From CAG-791 sp963655255 (GTDB taxonomy: Bacteria > Bacillota > Clostridia > Lachnospirales > Lachnospiraceae), in contig CAVKEB010000008.1 of assembly GCA_963655255.1 (NCBI GenBank), positions 1 to 64,000 on the forward strand: a stretch of DNA of 64,000 nt. Direction: 5' to 3'. Position 1 is the stretch's first letter; each line of letters opens with the position of its first letter. Positions 16,476 through 24,856 of the stretch are shown here, one piece after another. The notes beneath the pieces are model-generated. The model had not been told where the DNA came from. It ran no database searches and saw nothing but the letters and a program-made list of their open reading frames with translations. Made by a program: the position numbers and the translations under genes.

Positions 16476-17090
16476 ATGAAGCTGGAGGCGCAGCAGGACA
16501 GGGAAGAAGAAAAGGAAGATAAGGAACGGGACGGAAGTTTCCCGGAGAAATCTGCGTGGAAAGAACCGAATGAGGAGCGGGAAAAAACTTCGACCGGGGA
16601 ATCAGATGGGGAGAGGGAAAACAGGGTGAACGAAGCGGAGAAAGAAGAGAGCGGGAGCATTCCGGAGTGGAAGAAAAGGAAGCGCCGGGAGGCTCTGGAA
16701 AAGCTCCGGCGGGAGCCCTGCGAGGACAACCTGTGGGCGTGCATTGTGGCTTTTGAAGGATATCCGTTTTACACGGCGTCCGGCCTTCCGTTTGCCTATG
16801 CGCTGAAAACCGGACGAAACGGTTTGCCGACAAGGGAGCTCTGGATCAACCGGAGGGCGCAGTCGAAATCCCTTTCCTGGGGATCGGTGCGGCTCGCCTA
16901 CCGGAAGGCAAGGGAGATGACGGGGGAAGAGATCGGACGACCCAAGGCTCTCGGGGATATCCGGGGAATCTCCTACGTCTATCCGCTTCTCTGGAAGTTC
17001 GGACTGATCCGGGTGCCGGATCAGATCCGGGAGAAGATGCTGCCGGAAAATGCGTGCGCGGATTCATCGGCCGGACAGGAAAAGAAGTAG
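16476..17090 (+). CDS. Hypothetical protein with charged N-terminal linker
   Basis: I do not recognise this family with confidence. The 204-residue product has a first part of about 80 residues made almost entirely of Glu, Lys, Arg, Asp and Ser. A compact, plausibly globular part follows (about 80-195) with AFEGYPFYTASGLPFAYALK, RELWINRRAQSKSLSWGSV and GDIRGISYVYPLLWKFGLI. No membrane segment or signal is seen. AAGGAAAGAAGG before ATG 16476 supports the start. It lies 28 bases after the MBL-GH8 gene and 3 bases before an RluA-type gene, so the three are probably co-transcribed. Confidence 0.7.
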   Translation: MKLEAQQDREEEKEDKERDGSFPEKSAWKEPNEEREKTSTGESDGERENRVNEAEKEESGSIPEWKKRKRREALEKLRREPCEDNLWACIVAFEGYPFYTASGLPFAYALKTGRNGLPTRELWINRRAQSKSLSWGSVRLAYRKAREMTGEEIGRPKALGDIRGISYVYPLLWKFGLIRVPDQIREKMLPENACADSSAGQEKK

Positions 17091-17093
17091 AGC

Positions 17094-18059
17094 ATGGATA
17101 AAATTCTGTCTTACACCCTGCGGCAGGAGGACCTGGAGTGGACGGCCGGGGGGCTTGTCAATTTAATATTGAAGAACTGCGTCCGCGTGACGGGGCATGA
17201 AATCAGCGCGGCGAAGTTTCTGGAGGACGGAATCACCTGTGACGGGAGGCTCGTGCATGTGTCCGAGAGGATTCTCCCGGGACAGACCCTCCGCGTCCGC
17301 CTCCCGGAGGAACGGGACGCGGGAAAACTCATTGCGACCCCGGGACGCATCCGGATTCTCTACGAGGACGAGGACCTGATTGCAGTGGACAAGGCGGCAG
17401 GAGAGGTCGTGCATCCCTGCCCCGGCCACTACATGGACACGATCGCAAATCACCTGACCTGGTATCTGCAGGATGCCTCTGGCCTCCGGATCATCGGACG
17501 GCTGGACAAAGAGACCTCCGGCGTTCTCGTTTTTGCAAGAAGCCGGGCGGCGGCCGCAAGACTCCAGAGGCAGCGCCGGGAAGGCACGTTCATCCGCACC
17601 TACCTCGCGGTCTGCGAAGGTGTGTTCCGGGAGGAAGAAAAGAGCGGCGTCATCGACCGGGACATGGAGAAGGTGCCCGGAGTTCTGATGATGATGCGGA
17701 CCTGTGAGCACGGGATGCGGGCGGTCACGCACTATGAGGTCCTGGAGGAGCATCAGGAAACCTCTCTTGTGCGGTTTCACATCGAGACCGGAAGAACCCA
17801 CCAGATCCGGGTGCATATGGCGGGCATCGGACATCCTGTGTGCGGAGATACCCTTTACGGGAAAGACGCGGGGGCAATCGAAAATCTTCTTCATGTCAAA
17901 TCCATGCCGGACGAAGACGCCGGAGGGAGCCGAAGAGCGCTTCTTCACGCGGTGTCCGTGGAATGCAGGCAGCCGTTTACCGGAGAGAACATCCGGATTG
18001 TCTCGGAGCTTCCGCCGGACATCCGGTCACTTTTGTGTGGTAGTCCTTTATTGACATAA
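17094..18059 (+). CDS. Pseudouridine synthase, RluA family
   Basis: A 321-residue RluA/RluD-type enzyme. An S4-like N-terminal region (about 1-75) precedes the catalytic domain with IIGRLDKETSGVLVFAR, which holds the catalytic Asp, and FHIETGRTHQIRVHMAGIGHPVCGD. The exact rRNA or tRNA target cannot be assigned from sequence. It starts three bases after the hypothetical gene. The end of this gene overlaps a good promoter for the opp operon. Confidence 0.92.
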   Translation: MDKILSYTLRQEDLEWTAGGLVNLILKNCVRVTGHEISAAKFLEDGITCDGRLVHVSERILPGQTLRVRLPEERDAGKLIATPGRIRILYEDEDLIAVDKAAGEVVHPCPGHYMDTIANHLTWYLQDASGLRIIGRLDKETSGVLVFARSRAAAARLQRQRREGTFIRTYLAVCEGVFREEEKSGVIDRDMEKVPGVLMMMRTCEHGMRAVTHYEVLEEHQETSLVRFHIETGRTHQIRVHMAGIGHPVCGDTLYGKDAGAIENLLHVKSMPDEDAGGSRRALLHAVSVECRQPFTGENIRIVSELPPDIRSLLCGSPLLT

Positions 18060-18079
18060 AGCGTTTGACCCATTACAAT
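18051..18079 (+). promoter_or_regulatory. Promoter of the opp operon
   Basis: TTGACA (18051-18056), a 17-bp spacer and TACAAT (18074-18079) form a near-consensus housekeeping promoter. The -35 box overlaps the stop codon of the preceding gene. Transcription would start near 18086, about 218 bases upstream of oppB. Confidence 0.8.
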
Positions 18080-18128
18080 ACGGTTTGTCTTTTTGACAAA
18101 GACAAATGTCTTTTTGCAGAGCTATGAA

Positions 18129-18170
18129 AGGCAATGGCGCAGGAAAGAGGCGTCATTGTGCTTTTTTTGT
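18129..18170 (+). terminator. Terminator-like hairpin in the opp leader
   Basis: CAATGGCGC and GCGTCATTG pair around a short loop and are followed by CTTTTTTT. The hairpin lies downstream of the promoter at 18051-18079 and upstream of oppB, so it could attenuate the operon or end a short leader RNA. It could also be the terminator of the RluA-type gene. Confidence 0.6.
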
Positions 18171-18177
18171 ATCTGCT

Positions 18178-18266
18178 CAGCACATATCGGTTTATGACGT
18201 AAATTGACCGCCTGCGGGCATGTTTGCGGCATCGCGGAGTTCTGCGGGAAATTCGGAATGTGCTGA
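18178..18266. repeat. TCAGCACA-ended palindromic element before oppB
   Basis: Perfect 9-bp terminal inverted repeats TCAGCACAT (18178-18186) and ATGTGCTGA (18258-18266) bound 89 bp. Inside is AATTGACCGCCTGCGGGCAT and a GGGAAATTCGGAATG right end, as in the element at 27289. The element sits in the 5' untranslated leader of the opp operon and is read in frame upstream of oppB, but is unlikely to be translated. Confidence 0.8.
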
Positions 18267-18303
18267 ATCGCTGCAAAGTTTTTATGGAAGAGAGGAAAGA
18301 AAG

Positions 18304-19215
18304 TTGGCTAAGTATGTTGTAAAACGTGTGCTGCTGGCGGTTGTTACCATGTTCCTCATCTGCTTCATCACCTTTTTTGCCATGAATGCGATCCCCGGCG
18401 GACCGTTCAACGGTGAGAAGGCGAAGTCTGAGGCAGTCATGCAGGCACTGAACGCCCGTTATGGTCTGGACAAACCCGTGGGGGAACAGTTCATCAATTA
18501 TATGAAGAATCTTCTTCACGGAGATTTCGGTGTGTCCCTGAAGACGGGACGCAGCATCTCCCAGACGATTTCCGAGTCGTTCCGCATCTCAGCCAAGCTC
18601 GGTCTGATGGCGGTGCTCGTGGCACTGATTTTCGGCATCGTTCTCGGCTGCGTCGCGGCGCTGAACCGCAACAAGTGGCCGGATCACATCATTATTTTCT
18701 TCGTTACGCTCTTTACGGCAATGCCGAGCTTCGTTGCGGCTTCGTTCCTGCTCCTGGTATTCTGCATTCAGCTGGGCTGGGTCCCCGTGTGGAGCACGAG
18801 CAATCCGAATTATGTCCTGCCGGTGATTGCGCTTTCGCTCTCGCCGATGGCATATATCACGCGTCTTACCAAGACGAGCATGCTGGATGTTCTGGGGCAG
18901 GATTACGTGCGCACGGCGAAGGCCAAGGGCGTGCATCCGTGGAAGATCATTTTCGTTCACTCCCTGCGCAACGCGCTGATTCCGGTCATCACCTATGTCG
19001 GACCCCTGATTGCCAGCATTCTGACCGGATCCCTCGTGGTTGAGAAGATCTTCACGATCGGCGGCCTCGGCTCCAAGTTCGTGGATTCCATCACCAACCG
19101 CGATTACCCGATGATCATGGGCACCACGATTTTCCTTGCGTTTATCATGATCGTCATGAACCTGATCAGCGACCTTGTCTACAAGCTGGTTGACCCGAGA
19201 ATTACGCTGGATTAA
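18304..19215 (+). CDS. oppB: Oligopeptide ABC transporter permease OppB
   Basis: Membrane permease of a peptide importer. The 303-residue protein has six hydrophobic segments and the binding-protein-dependent permease signature around DYVRTAKAKGVHPWKIIFVHSLRNALIPV. The start is TTG 18304 (LAKYVVKRVLLAV), preceded by AGAGGAAAGAAAG. The frame is open back to 18220, but that part is repeat-derived. The SIGGLGSKFVDSI-like GGLGSKFVDSITNRDYP segment is typical of OppB and DppB. It is the first gene of oppBCDF-A. Confidence 0.94.
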   Translation: MAKYVVKRVLLAVVTMFLICFITFFAMNAIPGGPFNGEKAKSEAVMQALNARYGLDKPVGEQFINYMKNLLHGDFGVSLKTGRSISQTISESFRISAKLGLMAVLVALIFGIVLGCVAALNRNKWPDHIIIFFVTLFTAMPSFVAASFLLLVFCIQLGWVPVWSTSNPNYVLPVIALSLSPMAYITRLTKTSMLDVLGQDYVRTAKAKGVHPWKIIFVHSLRNALIPVITYVGPLIASILTGSLVVEKIFTIGGLGSKFVDSITNRDYPMIMGTTIFLAFIMIVMNLISDLVYKLVDPRITLD

Positions 19216-19231
19216 AGGGAGGAGAAACGAG

Positions 19232-20311
19232 ATGGCACAGAATTACGAAATCCCTACACCGAAAAAAAGACTGCTCAGCCTCCAGATCGATCCGGCCAAG
19301 TTTGAAAAGGCGACCGATGAGGAGAAGAAGCAGCAGGATGTCATGGCGGAGTCCACGACGTTCTTCAAGGACGGCATGCGGCGTCTTCGGAAGAACCCGC
19401 TGGCCGTATTTTCCATCATTGTCCTGCTCCTGATCATTCTGACGATGATCTTTGCTCCGCTCATTGTCCCCTACAGCTACGATGAGATCATCACCGTAGA
19501 GGGCGTCCGCGACAAGCAGGCCGCGAACCTCAAGCCGTTCGAGTATTCCGAGAGAGAACAGGCCTACATGGAGAAGTACAATGTGAAGATCTTCCCGCAC
19601 ATTCTGGGAACCGACGAGCTCTGTCGTGATTACTTCATCCGTGTGGTATACGGCACACGGGTTTCGTTTATGGTCGGTATTTTTGCGGCCGTCATGGTTG
19701 CCGTGATCGGAACGGTTTACGGAGCGATCTCCGGATACGCCGGGGGGCGGGTTGACCTGATCATGATGCGGATCGTGGATATCATCTATTCCCTTCCGGA
19801 TCTTCTGATCATCATTCTGCTGTCGGTGGTATTCAAGGAGACGATGGATTTCTCGAAGATTCCGGTCCTCGGGAAGCTGGGAACGAACATGGTGTCCATG
19901 TTCATTGTTTTCGGCCTCCTGTACTGGGTCGGCATGGCGCGCCTCGTCCGCGGACAGATTCTGACGATCAAGCAGAATGAATATGTCCTCGCGGCGAAGT
20001 CCATGGGAGCGAGCTCTGGCAGAATCATCCGCCGTCACATTCTCCCGAACTGTCTGTCGGTCATCATCATCATGACCGCGCAGGAGATTCCGACCGCAAT
20101 TTTCACGGAGTCGTATCTGTCCTTCCTGGGACTGGGCGTTTCCCTTCCGATGCCGTCCCTCGGCTCTCTTGCCAACGCGGCGCGTTCCGGAATGCAGTCC
20201 TATCCGCTTAAGCTTGTGTTCCCGGCGGTTGCGATCATTCTGATCGTTCTGTCTTTCAACCTGCTGGGCGATGCGATGCGCGATGCGTTTGATCCCAAGC
20301 TGAAGAACTGA
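19232..20311 (+). CDS. oppC: Oligopeptide ABC transporter permease OppC
   Basis: Second permease subunit, 359 residues. A cytoplasmic N-terminal tail of about 60 residues precedes the first helix. A large extracytoplasmic loop (about 90-130) precedes HILGTDELCRDYFIRVVYGTRVS, typical of OppC. The EAA loop is ILTIKQNEYVLAAKSMGASSGRIIRRHILPN. AAGGGAGGAG at 19215-19224 supports ATG 19232. It starts 16 bases after oppB. Confidence 0.95.
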   Translation: MAQNYEIPTPKKRLLSLQIDPAKFEKATDEEKKQQDVMAESTTFFKDGMRRLRKNPLAVFSIIVLLLIILTMIFAPLIVPYSYDEIITVEGVRDKQAANLKPFEYSEREQAYMEKYNVKIFPHILGTDELCRDYFIRVVYGTRVSFMVGIFAAVMVAVIGTVYGAISGYAGGRVDLIMMRIVDIIYSLPDLLIIILLSVVFKETMDFSKIPVLGKLGTNMVSMFIVFGLLYWVGMARLVRGQILTIKQNEYVLAAKSMGASSGRIIRRHILPNCLSVIIIMTAQEIPTAIFTESYLSFLGLGVSLPMPSLGSLANAARSGMQSYPLKLVFPAVAIILIVLSFNLLGDAMRDAFDPKLKN

Positions 20312-20324
20312 GGAGGAACCGGCA

Positions 20325-21398
20325 ATGTCAGAAGAGAAAGTTATGGAAAATGTAAACAAGACCCCTGACGGGGGGGCGGCCGGACAGGAAGACTATGTTC
20401 TTCAGGTCAGAGATCTGCATACCTCGTTCTTTACGGAGTCCGGTGAGGTGCAGGCCGTCAATGGCGTCAGCTTCAATCTCGGCAAGGGGAAGATCCTCGG
20501 CGTGGTTGGAGAGTCCGGTTCCGGCAAATCCGTGACGGCGTATTCCATCATGCAGATCCTCGCGGATACCGGAAAGGTGGTAAAGGGGGAGATCCTTTAC
20601 AACGGAAAGGACGTTCTGAAATTCAATAAGAAGGAGATGGATGAGTTCCGCGGAGACAAGTGCTCCATTATTTTCCAGGATCCCATGACATCCCTGAACC
20701 CGACGTTCACTGTCGGCTGGCAGCTGCGGGAGGCCCTGCGGCTTCACACGCAGTACAAGTCGAAGTCTGCGGCGAACAAGCGCGCGATCGAGCTCCTGGA
20801 GATGGTTGGCGTCAATGAGCCGGAAAGCCGGATCAAGCAGTATCCGTTCGAGCTCTCCGGCGGTATGCGGCAGCGCGTGATGATCGCCATGGCACTTGCC
20901 TGCGAACCGGACATTCTGATCGCGGATGAGCCGACGACCGCACTGGATGTGACCATTCAGGCCCAGATTCTGGAGCTGATGAAGGATCTGCAGAAGAAAC
21001 TCGGCATGGCGATCATTCTGGTCACGCATGACCTCGGCGTCATTGCCTCCATGTGTGATGAGATCATCGTCATGTACGGCGGAAGAGTCTGCGAGAGAGG
21101 AACGGCGGACGATATCTTCTATCGTTCCGGTCATGAATACACGAAGGGACTTCTCCGCTCCATTCCGGATGTCAGCAACATGAAGGAGAAGCTGGTTCCC
21201 ATCGGAGGGACGCCCATCAACATGCTGGCGATGCCCAAGGGCTGCGCGTTCTGTCCCCGCTGTGAGAACGCACTGAAGATCTGCCTGGATCAGGAGCCCG
21301 AAGAGCTGAAGATGCCGGACGGCCATTACGCGGCGTGCTGGCTCAACGTGAAAGAAGCTTATGAGGAAGAAAAGACCGAAGAGGAGGGAAAAGCATAA
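20325..21398 (+). CDS. oppD: Oligopeptide ABC transporter ATP-binding protein OppD
   Basis: Nucleotide-binding subunit, 357 residues. Walker A GESGSGKS, signature LSGGMRQRV and Walker B DILIADEPTTALD are intact. The C-terminal oligopeptide/dipeptide extension (GCAFCPRCENALKIC) carries the cysteines often linked to an iron-sulfur cluster in this family. A strong AGGAGG lies 9 bases before ATG 20325. Its stop overlaps the oppF start (TAATG). Confidence 0.96.
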   Translation: MSEEKVMENVNKTPDGGAAGQEDYVLQVRDLHTSFFTESGEVQAVNGVSFNLGKGKILGVVGESGSGKSVTAYSIMQILADTGKVVKGEILYNGKDVLKFNKKEMDEFRGDKCSIIFQDPMTSLNPTFTVGWQLREALRLHTQYKSKSAANKRAIELLEMVGVNEPESRIKQYPFELSGGMRQRVMIAMALACEPDILIADEPTTALDVTIQAQILELMKDLQKKLGMAIILVTHDLGVIASMCDEIIVMYGGRVCERGTADDIFYRSGHEYTKGLLRSIPDVSNMKEKLVPIGGTPINMLAMPKGCAFCPRCENALKICLDQEPEELKMPDGHYAACWLNVKEAYEEEKTEEEGKA

Positions 21399-22372
21399 TG
21401 GAAGAGAAGAAAAAAAGCGAATACCTCGTTGAGGTCAAGGACCTGAAGGAATATTTTCCGGTAAAAACAGGCTTTTTCAAGACGACTCCTCTGAAGGCGG
21501 TTGACGGCGTTTCCTTCAATATCAAACCCGGAGAGACGCTGGGACTCGTCGGAGAATCCGGCTGCGGCAAAACAACGGTCGGCCGGACGCTTCTGCGCCT
21601 CTATAAGCCGACAGGCGGTGAGTTTTACTTTGACGGCGAGCTCGTGACGGACAAGAACATCCACCCTCTGCGCAAGCAGATGCAGATGGTGTTCCAGGAT
21701 CCGTACTCCTCCCTGAATCCCCGCATGACGGTCGAGGACATCATCGGAGAGCCGCTGGACATCCATAAGCTCTATACATCCAAGGGAGAGCGGCACGACA
21801 AGATCATGCACCTGATGGAGCTGGTCGGACTGAATGCGGAGCACGCGACCCGCTACGCGCATGAGTTCTCCGGCGGACAGCGGCAGCGAATCGGCATCGC
21901 AAGAGCCCTTGCGGTGGATCCGAAGTTCATCGTCTGCGACGAGCCGGTCTCCGCGCTGGACGTTTCGATTCAGGCACAGGTCATCAACATGTTCGAGGAG
22001 CTTCAGGAGAAGCTCGGCGTCGCCTATCTGTTCATCGCGCATGATCTTCTGGTGGTGCATCACATTTCGAAGAGAATTGCGGTCATGTACCTCGGCAGAA
22101 TCGTGGAGATTGCGGATGCCGATGAACTGAATGCACATCCGATTCATCCGTATACGCTCTCGCTCCTGTCCGCAGTTCCGATTCCGGACCCGAAGACGGC
22201 AAGAGAGTCCAAGCGCATCGTTCTGGAGGGCGACATTCCGTCGCCACTTCATATGCCGAGCGGCTGCCCGTTCCGCACGCGCTGCCGCTACGCAACGGAG
22301 CAGTGCGCGAAGGAGTGTCCGGAGCTGACGGACCGCGGCAATGGCCATATGGTAGCCTGCTGGGGCAAGTGA
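21398..22372 (+). CDS. oppF: Oligopeptide ABC transporter ATP-binding protein OppF
   Basis: Second nucleotide-binding subunit, 324 residues, expected to pair with OppD. It has Walker A GESGCGKTT, the Q-loop MVFQDPYSSLNPRM, signature FSGGQRQRIGIARAL and Walker B FIVCDEPVSALD. The C-terminal region has GCPFRTRCRYATEQCAKECPEL, again the Cys-rich peptide-transporter extension. It overlaps oppD by one base. A palindromic element and a separate promoter follow before oppA. Confidence 0.96.
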   Translation: MEEKKKSEYLVEVKDLKEYFPVKTGFFKTTPLKAVDGVSFNIKPGETLGLVGESGCGKTTVGRTLLRLYKPTGGEFYFDGELVTDKNIHPLRKQMQMVFQDPYSSLNPRMTVEDIIGEPLDIHKLYTSKGERHDKIMHLMELVGLNAEHATRYAHEFSGGQRQRIGIARALAVDPKFIVCDEPVSALDVSIQAQVINMFEELQEKLGVAYLFIAHDLLVVHHISKRIAVMYLGRIVEIADADELNAHPIHPYTLSLLSAVPIPDPKTARESKRIVLEGDIPSPLHMPSGCPFRTRCRYATEQCAKECPELTDRGNGHMVACWGK

Positions 22373-22381
22373 GATTATCCA

Positions 22382-22520
22382 TCCTCTCATCCGGAAGTTG
22401 CAGAGCAAATCCCGGATGAGACGGCCAGGGGCAGGGCCCTGGCCGCATGCAGGATCCGGAAGGAAACCGGTCTGCAGGCAGCCCGTTCCCTTCGGAATCC
22501 TGCATGTGCTGGAATGAATG
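22382..22520. repeat. Palindromic intergenic element between oppF and oppA
   Basis: Contains CATCCGG / CCGGATG arms, GGCCAGGGGCAGGGCCCTGGCC (22422-22443, a hairpin also seen near 27358), and CATGCAGGAT (about 22446) against ATCCTGCATG (about 22497). It may act as a processing or stabilising structure between the transporter and binding-protein messages. Clear TCAGCACA ends are absent. Confidence 0.6.
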
Positions 22521-22524
22521 CATA

Positions 22525-22553
22525 TTGACAATTGCAGGATTGCTCACTATCAT
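22525..22553 (+). promoter_or_regulatory. Promoter of oppA
   Basis: TTGACA (22525-22530), 17-bp spacer, TATCAT (22548-22553). This gives oppA its own transcript with a leader of about 128 bases, consistent with the need for many binding proteins per transporter. The remaining leader before 22688 holds nothing else I recognise, apart from a strong AGAGGAGGAATT ribosome binding site. Confidence 0.78.
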
Positions 22554-22687
22554 TGACGAAAGTTTATTGCTTTACGTTGATTTCAGATCAAACCGATCTG
22601 TTTTCAAACTTCCGGCGTGTGCCGGGAGTCAATAAAATGGATGGAACGGGTGATTTCCGGACCATCTGAGATTCAAGAGGAGGAATT

Positions 22688-24520
22688 ATGAAGAAGAGAG
22701 TTTTAGCCCTCGTACTTGCAGGTGTGACATCTGCAAGCCTGCTCGGCGGCTGCGGCAGTGCAGCTTCTGCTCCGGCTTCCGCCAGCACGGAAGCTGCTGC
22801 TGAGGATACTGCAGCAGACGGCGCTGACACGGATGCCTCTGCGGATGCAGCAGAGACCAGTGATGATCCGGCATTCATGGAGTTTGAAGGCGCGGACAAT
22901 CACGACTACGCACCGAAGTGGGATGAGTTCGACAGCCTGATCGATGAGATCCGTCTGGACACCGATCTGGAAGACCGTGAGGCGAAGCTTCATCAGGCAG
23001 AGGATATGCTGATGGCTACCGGCGCGGTTCTCCCGATCTATTACTACAATGACCTGTTCCTGGAGAACACGGACTGGTCCGGCGATTTCGCAACCGTATT
23101 CGGAACCAAGTACTTCATGTATGCGAAGAAGAACGGCCAGAACGCTGATGTCATGAAGATCAACCTGGCATCAGAACCGGATCACCTGGATCCCGCTCTG
23201 AACAGCACCGTTGACGGCGCAGCTCTTGCGGCAAACTCCTTCGTAGGCCTTTACACCTATGATCCGAGCGATGCATCCACCATCATTCCGGCTCTTGCAG
23301 ACGGCGATCCGGAGATTTCGGATGACGGCCTTACCTACACCGTCCACATGAAGAAGGATCTGAAGTGGTCCGACGGCTCCGAGCTGAACGCAAACGACAT
23401 CGTTTATTCCTGGAACAGAGCCGTAGATCCGAACACGGCTTCTGACTATTCTTATCTGTTCTCCGTCATCGAGGGATACGGCGACGGATCCGATCCGCAG
23501 CTGGAACTCTCTGCTCCGGATGATTACACCGTACAGTTCACTCTGGCTGCTCCCTGCCCGTACATCATGAGCCTTCTGGCCTTCCCGGTATTCATGCCCG
23601 TTCAGCAGGCCTGCGTTGAGAGCGCAGCTGACTGGCAGACCAACCCGGGTGCATGGGCATCTGAGGCCGGCTTTGTTTCCAACGGCGCCTTCGTTCTGAA
23701 GGAGTGGAAGCACAACGAGTCCATGGTCTATGTCAAGAACCCGAACTACTACGATGCGGACAATGTATCGGTAGATGAGCTTGACTTCATGCTCTCCGCA
23801 GATGACACGGCAATCCTCGCTGCTTATCAGGCTGGTGATATCGACTATGCCGATACTGTTCCGAACAACGAAATCCAGAACCTGAAGAATGGCGATGATT
23901 TCCACGTTATCCCGAACATGGGAACCTACTATGTCGGATTCAACGTAAACTCCTCGATGTTCGATGGCCTGACGGCAACCCAGGCAGCTCTGGAGCGCCG
24001 CGCTCTGGCAATGCTGATTGACCGTCAGTACATCATCGACACCATCGGCCAGTGCGAGCAGGAAGTTGCTACTTCCTTCGTTCCTACCGGCATGAGCGAC
24101 GGCCACGGCGGACTCTTCAAGCAGAACGACGATGCTTATACCTTCCCTTATGCAGACGACCTCGGTTACTACAGCAAGGATGTTGACGTGGACGGTGCAA
24201 TCGCCCTTCTGAAGGAAGCAGGCTTCAAGTTCAACGATGACAACACCCTGTCCGACGAGACTCCGATTCACATCACATACCTGACCAACGAAGGAACCAG
24301 CCATGAAGGCATCGCACAGGCAATCCAGCAGGATCTGTCCGTGATCGGTGTCACCATGGATATCAACGTTGAGGACTGGCAGACCTTCCTGAACGATCGT
24401 AAGCAGGGCAACTTCGACGTAGCTCGTGAGGGATGGCTCGCAGACTATGACGATCCGATCAACATGCTCGAGCTGTTCACTTCCGACTCCGGCAACAACG
24501 ATTGCCAGCTTGGAAAATAA
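22688..24520 (+). CDS. oppA: Oligopeptide-binding lipoprotein, circularly permuted
   Basis: A 610-residue SBP_bac_5 family lipoprotein for the adjacent Opp transporter. A lipoprotein signal ends LLGGC with Cys22, followed by an Ala/Asp/Glu linker (23-65). Residues about 70-147 (APKWDEFDSLIDEIR, HQAEDMLMATGAVLPIYYYND, KYFMYAKK) match what is normally the C-terminal end of OppA-type proteins. Only then comes the usual N-terminal start (MKINLASEPDHLDPALNS, residue 156 on), running through WSDGSELNANDIVYSWNRAVDP to FDVAREGWLADYDDPINMLE and stopping at NNDCQLGK, just where the C-terminal block would continue. All parts of the fold are present but in a rotated order. The stop codon lies in a repeat's terminal inverted repeat. 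Confidence 0.9.
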   Translation: MKKRVLALVLAGVTSASLLGGCGSAASAPASASTEAAAEDTAADGADTDASADAAETSDDPAFMEFEGADNHDYAPKWDEFDSLIDEIRLDTDLEDREAKLHQAEDMLMATGAVLPIYYYNDLFLENTDWSGDFATVFGTKYFMYAKKNGQNADVMKINLASEPDHLDPALNSTVDGAALAANSFVGLYTYDPSDASTIIPALADGDPEISDDGLTYTVHMKKDLKWSDGSELNANDIVYSWNRAVDPNTASDYSYLFSVIEGYGDGSDPQLELSAPDDYTVQFTLAAPCPYIMSLLAFPVFMPVQQACVESAADWQTNPGAWASEAGFVSNGAFVLKEWKHNESMVYVKNPNYYDADNVSVDELDFMLSADDTAILAAYQAGDIDYADTVPNNEIQNLKNGDDFHVIPNMGTYYVGFNVNSSMFDGLTATQAALERRALAMLIDRQYIIDTIGQCEQEVATSFVPTGMSDGHGGLFKQNDDAYTFPYADDLGYYSKDVDVDGAIALLKEAGFKFNDDNTLSDETPIHITYLTNEGTSHEGIAQAIQQDLSVIGVTMDINVEDWQTFLNDRKQGNFDVAREGWLADYDDPINMLELFTSDSGNNDCQLGK

Positions 24521-24693
24521 ATCAGCACAATTTGATTTCAAGAGAACAATCCCATGCTTGCATGGAATTGCTCGAAGGAAAGCAAATTGCGGCCAAGCTG
24601 CGAAGCAGCTCGGACGAACCTCATCGAGGATTCGAAAGAATCCGAGATGGGGGTTGCTGATTTATGAGGCACATGCGAGATGGATGTGCTGAT
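24517..24693. repeat. Inverted-repeat element at the truncated 3' end of oppA
   Basis: ATAAATCAGCA (24517-24527) and TGCTGATTTAT (24655-24665) are perfect inverted repeats. ATCAGCACA (24521-24529) also pairs with TGTGCTGAT (24685-24693), the same ends as elements at 18178 and 27289. The TAA stop of oppA (24518-24520) lies inside the left repeat. No transposase is encoded, so it is a non-autonomous element or a derived terminator region. Confidence 0.75.
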
Positions 24694-24793
24694 TGATGAA
24701 GAGACAAGCAAATTGCGACCAGGCTGCGAAGCAGCTCGGACGAACCTCATCGAGGATTCGAAGGAATCTGAGATGGGGTTTGCTGATTTATGA
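24580..24793 (+). repeat. Two 88-bp direct repeats downstream of oppA
   Basis: Copies at 24580-24667 and 24706-24793 both begin AAGCAAATTGCG and end TTGCTGATTTATGA, with about six differences. Each contains GCTGCGAAGCAGC (hairpin) and GGATTCGAA.GAATC (hairpin). The short AGCAAA / TTTGCT ends are inverted. They separate the truncated oppA end from the terminator. Confidence 0.88.
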
Positions 24794-24803
24794 AGAAACA
24801 AAA

Positions 24804-24840
24804 ACTCCCACCCGCTTTTGGCAGCGGGCGGGAGTTTTTT
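24804..24840 (+). terminator. Intrinsic terminator of the opp operon
   Basis: ACTCCCACCCGC (24804-24815) pairs with GCGGGCGGGAGT (24824-24835) with a single mismatch, followed by TTTTTT. A strong rho-independent terminator placed after oppA and its repeats. Confidence 0.93.
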
Positions 24841-24856
24841 GCGTGACAAAACCGCT

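Noticed and set aside
24521..24803. Insertion sequence with transposase downstream of oppA
   Set aside because: Inverted ends are present but the stretch encodes no transposase; it is short and composed of two direct repeats.
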